Counted from the stretch's first letter, positions 1 through 8,780 are shown. The stretch is 64,000 nucleotides of DNA from Haloferax marinum (GCF_009674625.1 NZ_WKJQ01000001.1:1736001-1800000); one strand, 5' to 3'. Notes: generated by a model from the letters alone, not told the origin. Program-made: numbers and translations.

Positions 1-1
1 C

Positions 2-118
2 CCGGCCGAGCGACTCACTGCGGTCGTCGTCGACGACGACAAACTCGAGGCCGTCCTCGACCGGTATCTGGACGAGATTCACGCCGAACTCCGGCGTGTC
101 TTCGGCGTCGAAGCGTAA
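2..118 (+). CDS. 3' end of an unidentified protein, cut by window edge
   Basis: An open frame with haloarchaeal codon bias runs from the window edge to a TAA at 116-118 and gives the last 38 residues of a protein. The tail is acidic and helical (ending DEIHAELRRVFGVEA). It lies 42 bp upstream of the NifU-like gene on the same strand. Too little is present to name a family. Confidence 0.55.
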   Translation, partial: PAERLTAVVVDDDKLEAVLDRYLDEIHAELRRVFGVEA

Positions 119-160
119 CCGAACCAAAGGCCTAAGCCCATTCACCCCGAACGCGCGGTT

Positions 161-532
161 ATGAGCACGGAGACGCAGGACGGCGAGGACGACCTCAAAG
201 AGCGTGTCGTGAACTTCCTCCGTCGGAACTTCCCGCAGATTCAGATGCACGGTGGCAGCGCGGCCATCCGCGACCTGGACCGCGAGTCCGGCGAAGTCAC
301 GATTCTTCTCGGTGGCGCGTGTTCCGGGTGCGGTATCTCCCCGATGACCATCCAGGCCATCAAGACCCGTATGGTCAAGGAGATTCCCGAGATCAACGAA
401 GTCCACGCCGACACCGGCATGGGCGGCGACATGGGTGGCGAGAGTCGCGGCGGGTCGCCGTCGTTCCCCGGCGAGACCAGCAGTGACACGACCGACATCG
501 AAGACGACCAAGGCCCACAGGCCCCGTTCTAA
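161..532 (+). CDS. NifU C-terminal-domain protein, Fe-S cluster scaffold/carrier
   Basis: This 123-residue protein is the stand-alone NifU C-terminal (Nfu) domain. Residues 11-75 carry the fold, with the cluster-binding pair C54-x2-C57 inside GGACSGCGISPMT. Proteins of this type assemble or relay a [4Fe-4S] cluster to cytosolic apo-enzymes, normally as a dimer sharing the cluster through the CxxC of each monomer. The tail from about residue 80 is a low-complexity Gly/Ser/Asp region, typical of haloarchaeal extensions and probably disordered. A CCTAAGCC-like box about 30 nt upstream fits a leaderless transcript from ATG 161. The family call is secure; client proteins are unknown. Confidence 0.9.
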   Translation: MSTETQDGEDDLKERVVNFLRRNFPQIQMHGGSAAIRDLDRESGEVTILLGGACSGCGISPMTIQAIKTRMVKEIPEINEVHADTGMGGDMGGESRGGSPSFPGETSSDTTDIEDDQGPQAPF

Positions 533-610
533 GGCGGACTCGCTGGCGTTTCTTTTCGACCCGCGTTAGAGAACAGGAGTTTTATCGGCGACCACATCAC
601 ACCCACGGGT

Positions 611-2152
611 ATGACTGCCGAGTCGCCCGAGAACGTTCTCTTCGTCGTCATGGACACGGTCCGGAAAGACCATCTCACGCCGTACGGCTACGAGCGCCAG
701 ACGACGCCGGGCCTCGAACGATTTGCGGAGGAGGCGACCGTCTTCGAACAGGCCGTTGCGCCCGCACCGTGGACCCTCCCGGTTCACGCCTCGCTCTTTA
801 CTGGGATGTACCCGAGTCGACACGGGGCCGACCAGGAGAACCCCTATCTCGACGGTGCGACCACACTGGCCGAGACGCTCTCGGCGGCCGGATACGACAC
901 CGCGTGTTACTCCTCGAACGCGTGGATTACCCCGTACACACACCTGACAGACGGGTTCGCAGAACAGGACAACTTCTTCGAGGTCATGCCGGGAGACTTC
1001 CTCTCTGGCCCGTTGGCGAAAGCCTGGAAGACGATGAACGACAGCGAAACCCTCCGCGCGCTCGCCGACAAACTCGTCAGCCTCGGCAACACCGCCCACG
1101 AGTATCTCGCGGGCGGTGAGGGTGCCGACTCGAAGACGCCCGCAGTCGTCGACCAGACCATCGACTTCGTCGACGACTCCGACCAGTTCTTCGCGTTCGT
1201 CAACCTCATGGACGCCCACCTCCCGTACCACCCGCCCGAGGAGTACAAAGAGGAGTTCGCACCGGGTGTCGATTCGACCGACGTGTGCCAAAACTCCAAG
1301 GAGTACAACGCGGGCGCGTACGAGATAGACGACCAGGAGTGGGAAGACATCCGCGGCCTCTACGACGCCGAAATCGCCCACATCGACGACCAACTCACGC
1401 GACTGTTCGACTACCTGAAAGAGACCGGCCAGTGGGACGACACCATGGTCGTCGTCTGTGCTGACCACGGCGAACTTCACGGCGAACACGGCCTCTACGG
1501 CCACGAGTTCTGCCTGTACGACCCGCTCGTCAACGTCCCGCTCATGGTCAAACACCCGAAACTCGGCGCTGGCAGACGCGAAGACCAGGTCGAACTCGTC
1601 GACCTCTATCACACGGTCCTCGACGCACTGGGTGTCGAAGGTGGTGAACCCGCCAGCCCTGGTGACGACGTCGTCGCACTCGACCGAACCCGGTCGCTCC
1701 TCTCTGTAGATTACCGCGAGTTCGCCGGCGTGGACGACGCAGACCCCGGCCAACACCACGATGGCGAGTACGCGTTCGTCGAATACTCCCGCCCCGTGGT
1801 CGAACTCAAGCAGTTAGAAGAGAAGGCGTCCAGCGCCGGTATCGACCTCTCCGAAGACTCGCGGTTCTACTCGCGAATGCGGTCTGCTCGCCGCGTCGAC
1901 GCCAAATACACGCGTATCGACCGCATTCCGGACGAAGCCCACCGACTCGACTCTGACCCTGACGAGACGGAGAACCTCGCCGATTCGGACGACGAAGCCA
2001 TCGCCGAGACCGAGGCCGCACTCTCCGCGTTCGAAGACGCCATCGGCGGTGCGTGGACCGACGCGCTCGACACCGACGTGTCGGACGACTCGGTCGACCA
2101 GATGGACGACGAAGCACAAGAGCGACTCCGCGACCTGGGCTACCTCGAATAA
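611..2152 (+). CDS. sulfatase-superfamily (alkaline-phosphatase fold) hydrolase, non-canonical nucleophile
   Basis: A 513-residue soluble protein of the sulfatase/alkaline phosphatase superfamily. The N-terminal metal site (VVMDTVRKDHLTPYG, residues 12-26) and the later metal motif ADHGELHGEHG are present. The canonical formylglycine motif C/S-x-P-x-R is replaced by T55-L-P-V-H59 followed by ASLFTG, so the residue normally converted to formylglycine is Thr and the Arg is His. A Thr nucleophile is usual in phospho-transferring relatives (LtaS, NPP, phosphopentomutase), so a phosphoesterase or phosphotransferase role is as likely as a sulfatase. There is no signal peptide, so it is cytoplasmic. 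A TTTTATC box about 30 nt upstream supports ATG 611. It is convergent with panE. Confidence 0.8.
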   Translation: MTAESPENVLFVVMDTVRKDHLTPYGYERQTTPGLERFAEEATVFEQAVAPAPWTLPVHASLFTGMYPSRHGADQENPYLDGATTLAETLSAAGYDTACYSSNAWITPYTHLTDGFAEQDNFFEVMPGDFLSGPLAKAWKTMNDSETLRALADKLVSLGNTAHEYLAGGEGADSKTPAVVDQTIDFVDDSDQFFAFVNLMDAHLPYHPPEEYKEEFAPGVDSTDVCQNSKEYNAGAYEIDDQEWEDIRGLYDAEIAHIDDQLTRLFDYLKETGQWDDTMVVVCADHGELHGEHGLYGHEFCLYDPLVNVPLMVKHPKLGAGRREDQVELVDLYHTVLDALGVEGGEPASPGDDVVALDRTRSLLSVDYREFAGVDDADPGQHHDGEYAFVEYSRPVVELKQLEEKASSAGIDLSEDSRFYSRMRSARRVDAKYTRIDRIPDEAHRLDSDPDETENLADSDDEAIAETEAALSAFEDAIGGAWTDALDTDVSDDSVDQMDDEAQERLRDLGYLE

Positions 2153-2200
2153 GCGAAATCGGCCGTTTGACCCCGACTTGCCACGTTATCGAACTTACTG

Positions 2201-2242
2201 CGTTATCGCAGTCCCTTTCCCCGTTATCGCAGTCCCTTTCCG
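2201..2242. repeat. two 21-bp tandem copies at the 3' end of panE
   Basis: The unit CGTTATCGCAGTCCCTTTCC plus one base occurs at 2201-2221 and 2222-2242 with one mismatch at the end. The right copy encodes the last panE residues (GKGLR) and the stop codon; the left copy repeats the same codons and a second stop beyond it. It looks like a local slippage duplication. Confidence 0.85.
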
Positions 2243-3120
2243 CGTTCCCACGCACGCAACAGCGCCGTGAGCGTCTGATTCGTCGGTACCTCGAATTGGT
2301 GTTTTACGGCCGTCTCGACGACTGCCCCGTTGATAGCGTCCACTTCGGTTCGCTTCCCCGAGTCGACGTCCTGGAGCATCGACGAGTGGTTTGCTGCTGT
2401 TTTCTCGACGACCCGGTCGATAGCCTCACGAGCCACACGGTTCGGGAGGCGAACACCCTCTAATCGGGCGATACGAGCAGTTTCACGGGCGGCACGATGG
2501 GCAACGTCGTGAGCCTCGTCGGTCGCCAACGCGCCGTTTTCCACCCTCGCGAGTGCAGTGACGGCGTTGATGCCGGCGTTGACGGCGAGTTTCTCCCATC
2601 GCCGACGGGGCATATCCGAGGCGACGAGTGTGTTGATATTCGCGTCGCGGAACGCCTTGCCAGCGCGCTCGGCGACCGGGGACGTCCCCCCGTCGAGCGC
2701 GCCGAGGACGACGCGACCGACGCCCGTACACTCGACACGACCAGGAGCGACGAGGCGCGCACCGTACGTGACCGTTCCCGCGAGAACGGGCACGTCGAGG
2801 TGGGATTCGAGGAGTTCCTCGGTGAGGCCGTTTTGCAGTGAGAGGACGGCATCGACGTCGCACGCCGCGAGTGCCTCGGCGGCCGCGAGCGTGTCGAACG
2901 ATTTGACGGTCACCAGTGCGAGGTCGGCGTCGTGACCCGTTTCTGTAGTCGTTGCCGTGGGTGTGACGTGTCCAGACTCGGCACCGACGACGTCGAGGCC
3001 AGTCTTCGAGACGCGTGCGACGTGTCGGTCTCGGCCGACGAGCGTCACGTCGTGGACCGACGCGAGGAGGCCGCCGACGAGGGTTCCGAGGCTACCCGCG
3101 CCGAAGACGAGGATACGCAT
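2224..3120 (-). CDS. panE: 2-dehydropantoate 2-reductase (ketopantoate reductase)
   Basis: A 298-residue ketopantoate reductase, the NAD(P)H-dependent enzyme that makes pantoate for coenzyme A. The N-terminal Rossmann motif is GAGSLG at residues 7-12, LQNGL at 96-100 carries the conserved Asn, and the C-terminal helical domain has the catalytic Lys in RRRWEKLAVNAGIN (K177, N181). Length matches the PanE/ApbA family. ATG 3120 is preceded by a TTTTTATCG box on the minus strand. In archaea pantoate is then used by pantoate kinase and phosphopantothenate synthetase; neither is in this window. The 3' end lies in a 21-bp tandem duplication. Confidence 0.93.
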   Translation of the reverse strand: MRILVFGAGSLGTLVGGLLASVHDVTLVGRDRHVARVSKTGLDVVGAESGHVTPTATTTETGHDADLALVTVKSFDTLAAAEALAACDVDAVLSLQNGLTEELLESHLDVPVLAGTVTYGARLVAPGRVECTGVGRVVLGALDGGTSPVAERAGKAFRDANINTLVASDMPRRRWEKLAVNAGINAVTALARVENGALATDEAHDVAHRAARETARIARLEGVRLPNRVAREAIDRVVEKTAANHSSMLQDVDSGKRTEVDAINGAVVETAVKHQFEVPTNQTLTALLRAWERGKGLR

Positions 3121-3171
3121 GGCTACAGGTTCTCGTCGGGCGATAAAAATCGATGAGTCTCGTGGGACGAC

Positions 3172-3459
3172 TCAGTCTTCGGTCCAGTAGTAGATGTGTT
3201 CGCGTTTCGCGCCGCAGTTCGGGCAGGTGTCGGGCAACGCCTCGATGTCTCCCATCTCGCCGCAGTCGCTGCACCGCCACATCAACTCAGCCTCCCCGAA
3301 CTCGTGGCCGGCGCGCTCGTGCTCGATAGACATTCCCGCGAGTCCCTCGCGAGTCGTGACGAAGAACCCGTCCTCGTCGAAGCCGCGGATGTGGCCGATT
3401 TTCGTCCCATCCTCTGTATATACCGCCATTCCGACGGTTGGCTGTGTCTCGGTAGCCAT
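3172..3459 (-). CDS. small protein with PRC-barrel-like start and C-terminal zinc ribbon (rubredoxin-like)
   Basis: A 95-residue protein starting MATETQPTVG. Residues 8-45 resemble a short beta-barrel (GMAVYTEDGTKIGHIRGF, similar to PRC-barrel starts). Residues 63-82 form a zinc-ribbon or rubredoxin knuckle with C63-x2-C66 and C79-x2-C82. I chose ATG 3459 because the longer open frame to 3624 has poor codon bias upstream and a TATA-like AATTTTACC lies about 28 nt before this ATG on the minus strand. No enzymatic motif is visible. It could be a metal-binding adaptor or a small electron carrier; the function is unknown. Confidence 0.8.
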   Translation of the reverse strand: MATETQPTVGMAVYTEDGTKIGHIRGFDEDGFFVTTREGLAGMSIEHERAGHEFGEAELMWRCSDCGEMGDIEALPDTCPNCGAKREHIYYWTED

Positions 3460-3930
3460 ATGTGAACAATGGGCACGCACGTGGTAAAATTGAATGGCCA
3501 GCCACAGCCTCAGGCGGGCTTGCATCGTGCCCGGTATAAGTGATAAACCATATAGTGCGATATAAAATCGGTCGGCGGGCGCGAATCCGCTCTCGAATGT
3601 CTGGTAGAGCAGTCGCCCTCGCAACCGGGGTGGGGTTGTTCGCTCCCACGATGGGGCGATAGCTGTGTCTCATCTGCATCTCGTCAGGACGGACCCCAAC
3701 ACACCCCAACGCGACGGGAGTGGGGGATGTTCAGTGGTATCTCTTCACGCGCGCCGAACAAACACTAGAGGTCAGTGCACGAGAGTGGACACGAATGTAC
3801 GACATTCAGAAAATCAGATAGATAGTGGAACATCAACGACCAGAAGTGAGGGCCGCGGACCAGATAGTGCACGTCGTCCGTGACGCTGGCAACGTGGCCT
3901 GTGACGTTGACAACGTCGTCCGACAGTTGG
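3460..3930. other. intergenic region with a short period-21 repeat; no confident gene
   Basis: This 470-bp gap lies between the zinc-ribbon gene and the 3' end of polD2. It holds AT-rich TATA-like stretches around 3535-3570. At 3871-3922 there is a period-21 repeat: GTGACGCTGGCAACGT at 3880 and GTGACGTTGACAACGT at 3901, with ACGTCGTCCG at 3871 and 3913. Read on the plus strand it gives heptad-like residues (HVVRDAGNVACDVDNVVRQ) but with a stop just upstream, so a gene relic is possible and not established. Confidence 0.5.
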
Positions 3931-6900
3931 CTACATGAAGTCCGCGATGCCGGACTGTTTGTTTTTGTCGTTCTCGAAGATAGATTCGAGGCTCTTTTCG
4001 AGCACTTCGAGCCGCTGTTTGGTGTAGTCCCGGCAGTTGAACTCCTCTGCCACCTCGATAGCGACGTCCATGTACTTGTTCACAGACCCCTGGTGGACCG
4101 TGAGGTTCACCCGACCACCGCACTCGCGGCACTCCCCCGTGAGGGGCATCCGGCGGTACTTCTCGCCACAGTCGAGACAGCGCGTCTCCTGTCTGGAGAA
4201 CGCGCGAAGGTTCCCGATGAGGTCGGGTAGGAAGTGCCCCTCGATGACGCGTTCTGCCACGTCAGTCTCGTCGACGGCGCGGAGTTTCCGCGCGAGGAAG
4301 AGCTGGGCGTCCATCTTGTCCATCATCGACCCGAGCGTCTTGTACGCAGAGAGGTCCGGGCCGGCGGCGATGTTCGTCGTGTCGTGGGTGTGGTCGAACC
4401 CGGTGTACTCGCGGTCGGTGCCGAGGAACTCCTCCGCGATGGTGACTTCGTCTTCCCAGTCGTCTGGGTCTTCCATCCGGAGGGTCGCTTCGTAGAAGTC
4501 GCGGGGGTACTGCCGGACGATGTCCATGTTGTGCGCCTCGTCGTCGATCTCCGAGGGGTCGATGCGCGAGGACATCACGAGTGGGGCGTCCATCTGCCCA
4601 CCGCGTTTGTCCGGGAGGAATTCTTTCGAGAAGTTGAGAAGTCCGTCCATGAGGAGCATCACGCAGTCTTCGTCCCCGTCGCATTGCCCGACGTAGAGGT
4701 CGTGTGCGACGAGTGAGTTCGTCTCCTCGACAGTCAATGAGTAGGTGTGTTCGACATCGCTTTCGACGTATTCGACAGACACGACTTCGTCGAGCCACGT
4801 GTCACCGCCGTCAGCGAAGAGCGGTTCCGACTCTGAACCGACAGGTGCTGAGTCAGGGGCTTTCGGTGACGGAACAGCATCGCCCTCGTTGAGTTCGTGT
4901 GCAGAGATGCGTTCGAGCCGGTCGTCAGTCGCCCGAATCATCGTATGGTCCGGTGTGACCGTCAATTCCCTCCCAGCGCGAGTTTCGATTCGAACGAGTT
5001 GGTCCGGTGCGACGTGTTTAGACACCGCTTCGACTGGTTTGACAGTCTCTCTGCCGTCTCTGGTGAGCGATGGGACGTACACGTCACCATCGAGTTCCTG
5101 AACCAGCGTCCCGAAGTCGTCAGTTCTCGGTTCGTCAAGGCGTTCTTCGACCAGTGTCTGAACGTCGCCGAAATGCCAGTCACCAGTTTCGTCCTGGTAC
5201 CAGACTTCAGTCTCGGGATGGAAACAATTCCTCCGTTTCGCGGCGTGGAAGTACGGATGCGCATATCCGACCGCTGCTGTCGTGAATCCGACGACGCGGC
5301 CGACGACTGCCGCGGACGTGTGCGGGGCCATCCCGAAGACGAGTTCGCCGATGAGGTCGTCGCGTTCGTCCATCTGATAGAACGGGTCGAGACCGTAGAA
5401 CGTCTCTAAGAGGTCGTCGACGAAGTTCGCGGTCTGCATCATGTGCTTCGCCGCGCCGTTCGAGAGGACGATGTCCTGTACTTTGAGTTCGACCAGTTGG
5501 TCGTCGAACCGGAGCGGTTCGCCGTCGATGTCGGTCTCGTAGCCGAGTTCGCGGAAGTGACCGGCCGTCACGTCGAGTTCCTGTGGGCGAACCGCCGTCA
5601 CGGGCAGGTCGGTCATGTCGTAGCGGACCGTTCCGTCTTTGAACGACGACACGTCGTGTTTCGCCCGGAGAACACCTTTCTCGATGGGTTCGGGCGTCTT
5701 GTTCGAGGAGGTGAGTCCCTTGACGCCTTTCAGAATCTTGAACGAGGATTCGCGTTCGCCGACGTTTTCGAGTGCGCTTCGGTACTCGGTGTTCAGGTCG
5801 ATATCCTGCCACTCGACGCTCTCGACTTCCCACTCACAGCGGTCACAGTAGACGCGACCCGATTCGTCGGGTTGGACGACGGTTCCACAGTCGTCACACT
5901 CGTAGTGAGGGTCGGTGTGGGCACCACACGATTCGCACTTCGGTTTGAATCCGAACGCGCCGCAGTCGGGGCACGTCCGCTTGCCGACGCGAACCGAGAT
6001 GTGGCCGCGTTTTCCGGAGTCGCCGAAGGTGCGGGCGGCATCGCCGACGTCGCGTTGACTGCCACCGGCCTCACCGATGGGAAAGAGCGTGTGGACTGCC
6101 GGCGAGAGGTCACGGCGCTCGGACTTCTCCGGACGACCCATCCGGTTGCCGATTCGAGTCGGTGCGCGCTCACGGACCGTGAAGGGAGCGACTTCGTTGA
6201 CCGCCTCGATCGCGTTGGTTCCGTCGTCCCACTCGCGGGCGCGGGCCGACAGGTCGTCGAGTTCCCACGTCCGTTCTCGGTCGTCTGTGAGACCGAGGGT
6301 TCGCGCGAGCGGTCGCCAGACGGGGACGCGAAGCGTCTCGTCTGTCTGTCGGTGTGCGACGAGGAGATGTTCGAGTGCCTCTCGGATGTCGGGGGTGTTT
6401 TCGAGGACGAGCGTGCCGGCGTCGCCGTGTTCGGGTTCGTTGTCGGCACCGACACTCACACCGGCGCCGCCGTCTGTTTCGGCGGCGACGACGTCGCCGG
6501 CAGCGACAGTGTCGGCCAGGGCGTCGAATCGTTCGACCGAGATATCGTGCCAGAGATACGTGAACGCGGGATGGAGCGGTGCGTCGTACTCGGTCGCCCA
6601 ATCGAGTGCCACGTCGACGTCCGGGTCTTCGAGGTCGATAGTCGGGTCGTCACGCAGTGCCTGGACGTTGGCGTCTGTGGCTTCGAAGTCCTGAATCCAC
6701 CACTCGAAGACGTACGACGCGGGTGCCAGCGGGTGGTTGTTCTCGACGAACTCGCCGAAGTTGACGAGATACTCACCGAGGTCAAGAATCTTCTCGACCC
6801 CGTTTTGGAGCTCTTCGGCCTCTTCGGGGTCGTCGATACGGCGAACGTCGCCGTTGGCGAGTCTGACCGTCGGTCCCTCGATGGAGTCGACGGGGACGAC

Positions 6901-8076
6901 ACCACCTGCTTTCCCCGGTCGTTCGGTCTTTATCTGGGTTCCAGTCGCGATGAAGTCGTCGACGATGTGCATCGTCGCGGGGTGGACGCCCGCGGTTGCG
7001 AACCCGTGATTTCGGGCGCGGCCGTACCGGAGTCGGAACCCACCGGGTGCGGAAGGGTGGCCGAAGACCGGGCGGCCGGCGATGAGGTCACGCAGGAACT
7101 TCGTCGCGGGTTCGACGCGAACAGAGCCTTCCGGGTCGGCGTCGCCAGCGTCGTCAGCGACCGCCTCCTCCGGGGCGTCTGCGTCGTCTTCGTCACCGTC
7201 GTCTGCGTCGGCGGCCGCGTCGTCACCGTCGTCTTTGCCAATCGTGCCGTCGATGAGGTCCTGTAACCACGGCCAGTCGACTTCGTCGAGTTGGCGGGTG
7301 TAGCGCTGAATCTTCGGGGCCTTGAGTGCGATACCTTCGGCCATGACGAGACACATCCCACCGCGAGCGGAGTTGGTATCGACGCGTTCGAGGTCGCGAT
7401 AGCCCGAGACTTCCTCGTCGCCCGTCGCCTCGCCGTCGAGCATGATGGGCATGTTCTCGGCGATGAAGCGCGTCTCTTTGTCCTTCGGCGAGTACTGCAG
7501 TCCGGTCTCTTTGTCGTAGAGATTTATCTCTTCGACGTAGCGTTCGGCCTCGTCGTTTCGCGTCTTGTACTCGTCGATGCCGAGGAGCGACCGGGCGTAG
7601 TCGGCCACGAGCACGGAGAGTGCCTGTGCAGTCCCACCCGCAGAGCGAATCGGGCCGGCGTAGTAGACGTTGACGAACTCGGTGCCGTCGTCGTTGTCGA
7701 GAATCTCGACGCGGTCGATTCCCTCGATTGGTGCGGCGACGACACCCTCGGTGAGGAGGGCGACGGCGGTGCGAACCGCACCCTCGACTTTGCCCTCGCG
7801 GGAGTCGTAATCACCGACGTTGCCGTCGACGAAGTCGGTCACGAGTTCGAGAGCGGCCTCTTCGCGGGACATCTGCCCTTCGAGTTCGCGGACACGCTCG
7901 GCGACGCCGTCGATGCCGAGGATGTTCTCGACACGGTCGGCCATGTCCTTGGCGACCGGAATCTCGACTTCGGTCTTCGGGTCGTGCCCTTGCGCCTTCG
8001 CGGCGCGTGCGAGGTCGAAGGCTTCGTCCAGGCGGTCTTCGATGCGCGCGAAGTAGCGCTCGTCCTCCTCTCGCAC
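3931..8076 (-). CDS. polD2: DNA polymerase D large subunit (DP2), interrupted by an intein
   Basis: A 1381-residue precursor of the catalytic large subunit of the archaeal replicative polymerase D; removal of the intein (residues 951-1131) leaves 1200 residues. Visible parts are the N-terminal DP2 region with YYAGPIRSAGGTAQAL (139-152), a haloarchaeal acidic linker at about 281-317, a zinc-binding segment in the CPDCGAFGFKP to YCDRCEWE stretch, the catalytic NCDGDEDC motif split by the intein between N and C, and a C-terminal zinc module (CLDCGEKYRR to CRECGG). The Asp residues of NCDGDED coordinate the catalytic metals, so only spliced protein should be active. The DP1 exonuclease subunit is not in this window. 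The gene starts 3 bp after the DUF296 stop, so the two are probably cotranscribed. Confidence 0.96.
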   Translation of the reverse strand: MREEDERYFARIEDRLDEAFDLARAAKAQGHDPKTEVEIPVAKDMADRVENILGIDGVAERVRELEGQMSREEAALELVTDFVDGNVGDYDSREGKVEGAVRTAVALLTEGVVAAPIEGIDRVEILDNDDGTEFVNVYYAGPIRSAGGTAQALSVLVADYARSLLGIDEYKTRNDEAERYVEEINLYDKETGLQYSPKDKETRFIAENMPIMLDGEATGDEEVSGYRDLERVDTNSARGGMCLVMAEGIALKAPKIQRYTRQLDEVDWPWLQDLIDGTIGKDDGDDAAADADDGDEDDADAPEEAVADDAGDADPEGSVRVEPATKFLRDLIAGRPVFGHPSAPGGFRLRYGRARNHGFATAGVHPATMHIVDDFIATGTQIKTERPGKAGGVVPVDSIEGPTVRLANGDVRRIDDPEEAEELQNGVEKILDLGEYLVNFGEFVENNHPLAPASYVFEWWIQDFEATDANVQALRDDPTIDLEDPDVDVALDWATEYDAPLHPAFTYLWHDISVERFDALADTVAAGDVVAAETDGGAGVSVGADNEPEHGDAGTLVLENTPDIREALEHLLVAHRQTDETLRVPVWRPLARTLGLTDDRERTWELDDLSARAREWDDGTNAIEAVNEVAPFTVRERAPTRIGNRMGRPEKSERRDLSPAVHTLFPIGEAGGSQRDVGDAARTFGDSGKRGHISVRVGKRTCPDCGAFGFKPKCESCGAHTDPHYECDDCGTVVQPDESGRVYCDRCEWEVESVEWQDIDLNTEYRSALENVGERESSFKILKGVKGLTSSNKTPEPIEKGVLRAKHDVSSFKDGTVRYDMTDLPVTAVRPQELDVTAGHFRELGYETDIDGEPLRFDDQLVELKVQDIVLSNGAAKHMMQTANFVDDLLETFYGLDPFYQMDERDDLIGELVFGMAPHTSAAVVGRVVGFTTAAVGYAHPYFHAAKRRNCFHPETEVWYQDETGDWHFGDVQTLVEERLDEPRTDDFGTLVQELDGDVYVPSLTRDGRETVKPVEAVSKHVAPDQLVRIETRAGRELTVTPDHTMIRATDDRLERISAHELNEGDAVPSPKAPDSAPVGSESEPLFADGGDTWLDEVVSVEYVESDVEHTYSLTVEETNSLVAHDLYVGQCDGDEDCVMLLMDGLLNFSKEFLPDKRGGQMDAPLVMSSRIDPSEIDDEAHNMDIVRQYPRDFYEATLRMEDPDDWEDEVTIAEEFLGTDREYTGFDHTHDTTNIAAGPDLSAYKTLGSMMDKMDAQLFLARKLRAVDETDVAERVIEGHFLPDLIGNLRAFSRQETRCLDCGEKYRRMPLTGECRECGGRVNLTVHQGSVNKYMDVAIEVAEEFNCRDYTKQRLEVLEKSLESIFENDKNKQSGIADFM
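4684..5226 (-). other. PolD large-subunit mini-intein, 181 residues, C-terminal Gln
   Basis: The intein begins at Cys951 (codon at 5226-5224, after KRRN) and ends at Gln1131 (codon at 4686-4684); the next residue is Cys, restoring NCDGDED. Block A is CFHPETEVWYQ, block B is GRELTVTPDHTMI with the conserved TxxH, block F lies near EYVESDVEHTYSL, and block G is LVAHDLYVGQ. No LAGLIDADG or other homing-endonuclease motif is present, so this is a mini-intein. The usual terminal His-Asn is Gly-Gln; a C-terminal Gln is known for archaeal PolII inteins and splices through a modified Asn-cyclization step. Codons are less GC-biased than the exteins. Splicing competence is inferred from the need for active PolD. 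Confidence 0.92.
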
Positions 8077-8079
8077 GGT

Positions 8080-8499
8080 TTAGAGCCAGAGGTCGAGGTC
8101 GGTCACGTCGTCGTGGGCGCGTTCGAGCGGTTCGTCGAACGCGCGGAGGTTCACCTCACCGGCGAAGACGGTTGCCGAATCGAGGTGGCCCGCGAGCGAC
8201 TGGCCGCTCCGTCGAGAGAGCACCGCGTGGGTGTGCGCGAACGGTTCGCCGTCGAGCAACGAGACGTTGCCGACGCAGGCGGCGACTTCGAGCGGTTCGT
8301 CGAACGTGACAGATTGATACTCCTGGTCGTCCTGGTCGTAGAACCAGATTTCGGCGTCCTGTACCGCACCCATCGCGTTGAACCACGCGGACTCGATATC
8401 CTTCCGCGCGCAGAACTCCTCAATCTCTTCGCGCCAGTCCGCACCGTGTTCGAGGCGTGCGAGATACTCCTCGCTGACTGTCACCGCTCGAGCGTTCAT
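8080..8499 (-). CDS. PPC/DUF296 domain protein
   Basis: A 139-residue single-domain PPC (DUF296) protein. The family core is seen in residues 40-120: WFNAMGAVQDAEIWFYDQ, the EYQSVTFDEPLEVAACVGNVSLLDGEPFAH run and HTHAVLSRRSGQSLAGHL. Prokaryotic members form trimers; plant relatives fuse the domain to AT-hooks, but no AT-hook is present here, so a direct DNA-binding role cannot be read from the sequence. I chose ATG 8499 (MNARAVTV); a GTG four codons earlier is possible. It is the upstream gene of a pair with polD2 (3-bp gap). Confidence 0.85.
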   Translation of the reverse strand: MNARAVTVSEEYLARLEHGADWREEIEEFCARKDIESAWFNAMGAVQDAEIWFYDQDDQEYQSVTFDEPLEVAACVGNVSLLDGEPFAHTHAVLSRRSGQSLAGHLDSATVFAGEVNLRAFDEPLERAHDDVTDLDLWL

Positions 8500-8590
8500 G
8501 CTACGTACCACGAGCGAGTCGGACTAAAATGTAAATGGTCTCGCCTGCAACGTGGCAGACGAACCGAGTCGAGAACCGATGCCGAAGCGA

Positions 8591-8758
8591 TTATCGCCAG
8601 TCGTCGAGTGCGACTGCGTCGGTTACGTCGGCCGCGAGCCAAGCGTCGTCGCGGGAGATATCCGCAATAATAAGACGCTGGCCCGTCTGGGTGCTGTCCA
8701 CCGAGGCCATAACCTCAGCGCCCGAGTCGTCGACGGAAACCTTCGCATCCGGCGTCAT
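8591..8758 (-). CDS. conserved 55-residue haloarchaeal small protein
   Basis: A short gene coding for 55 residues, MTPDAKVSVDDSGAEVMASV continuing to ADISRDDAWLAADVT and ending LDDWR. Codon bias is haloarchaeal and a clean TATA box (TATATAAG, 8781-8788) sits about 27 nt before ATG 8758 on the minus strand, as expected for a leaderless gene. It resembles the small acidic proteins grouped in Haloferax annotation as a DUF75xx family (from memory). There is no cysteine motif and no membrane segment. It lies 91 bp upstream of the DUF296 gene on the same strand and diverges from the ABC transporter genes. Function unknown. Confidence 0.75.
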   Translation of the reverse strand: MTPDAKVSVDDSGAEVMASVDSTQTGQRLIIADISRDDAWLAADVTDAVALDDWR

Positions 8759-8780
8759 GTATGATACGTAGTGACACCCC

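Noticed and set aside
3459..3624. Longer start for the zinc-ribbon protein
   Set aside because: The extra 55 residues have poor codon bias and overlap the likely promoter of the shorter form.
5443..7266. 607-codon open frame antisense to polD2
   Set aside because: It is a mirror of GC-rich codon structure; the product is low-complexity Val/Arg/Glu, while the opposite strand encodes a fully conserved DP2.
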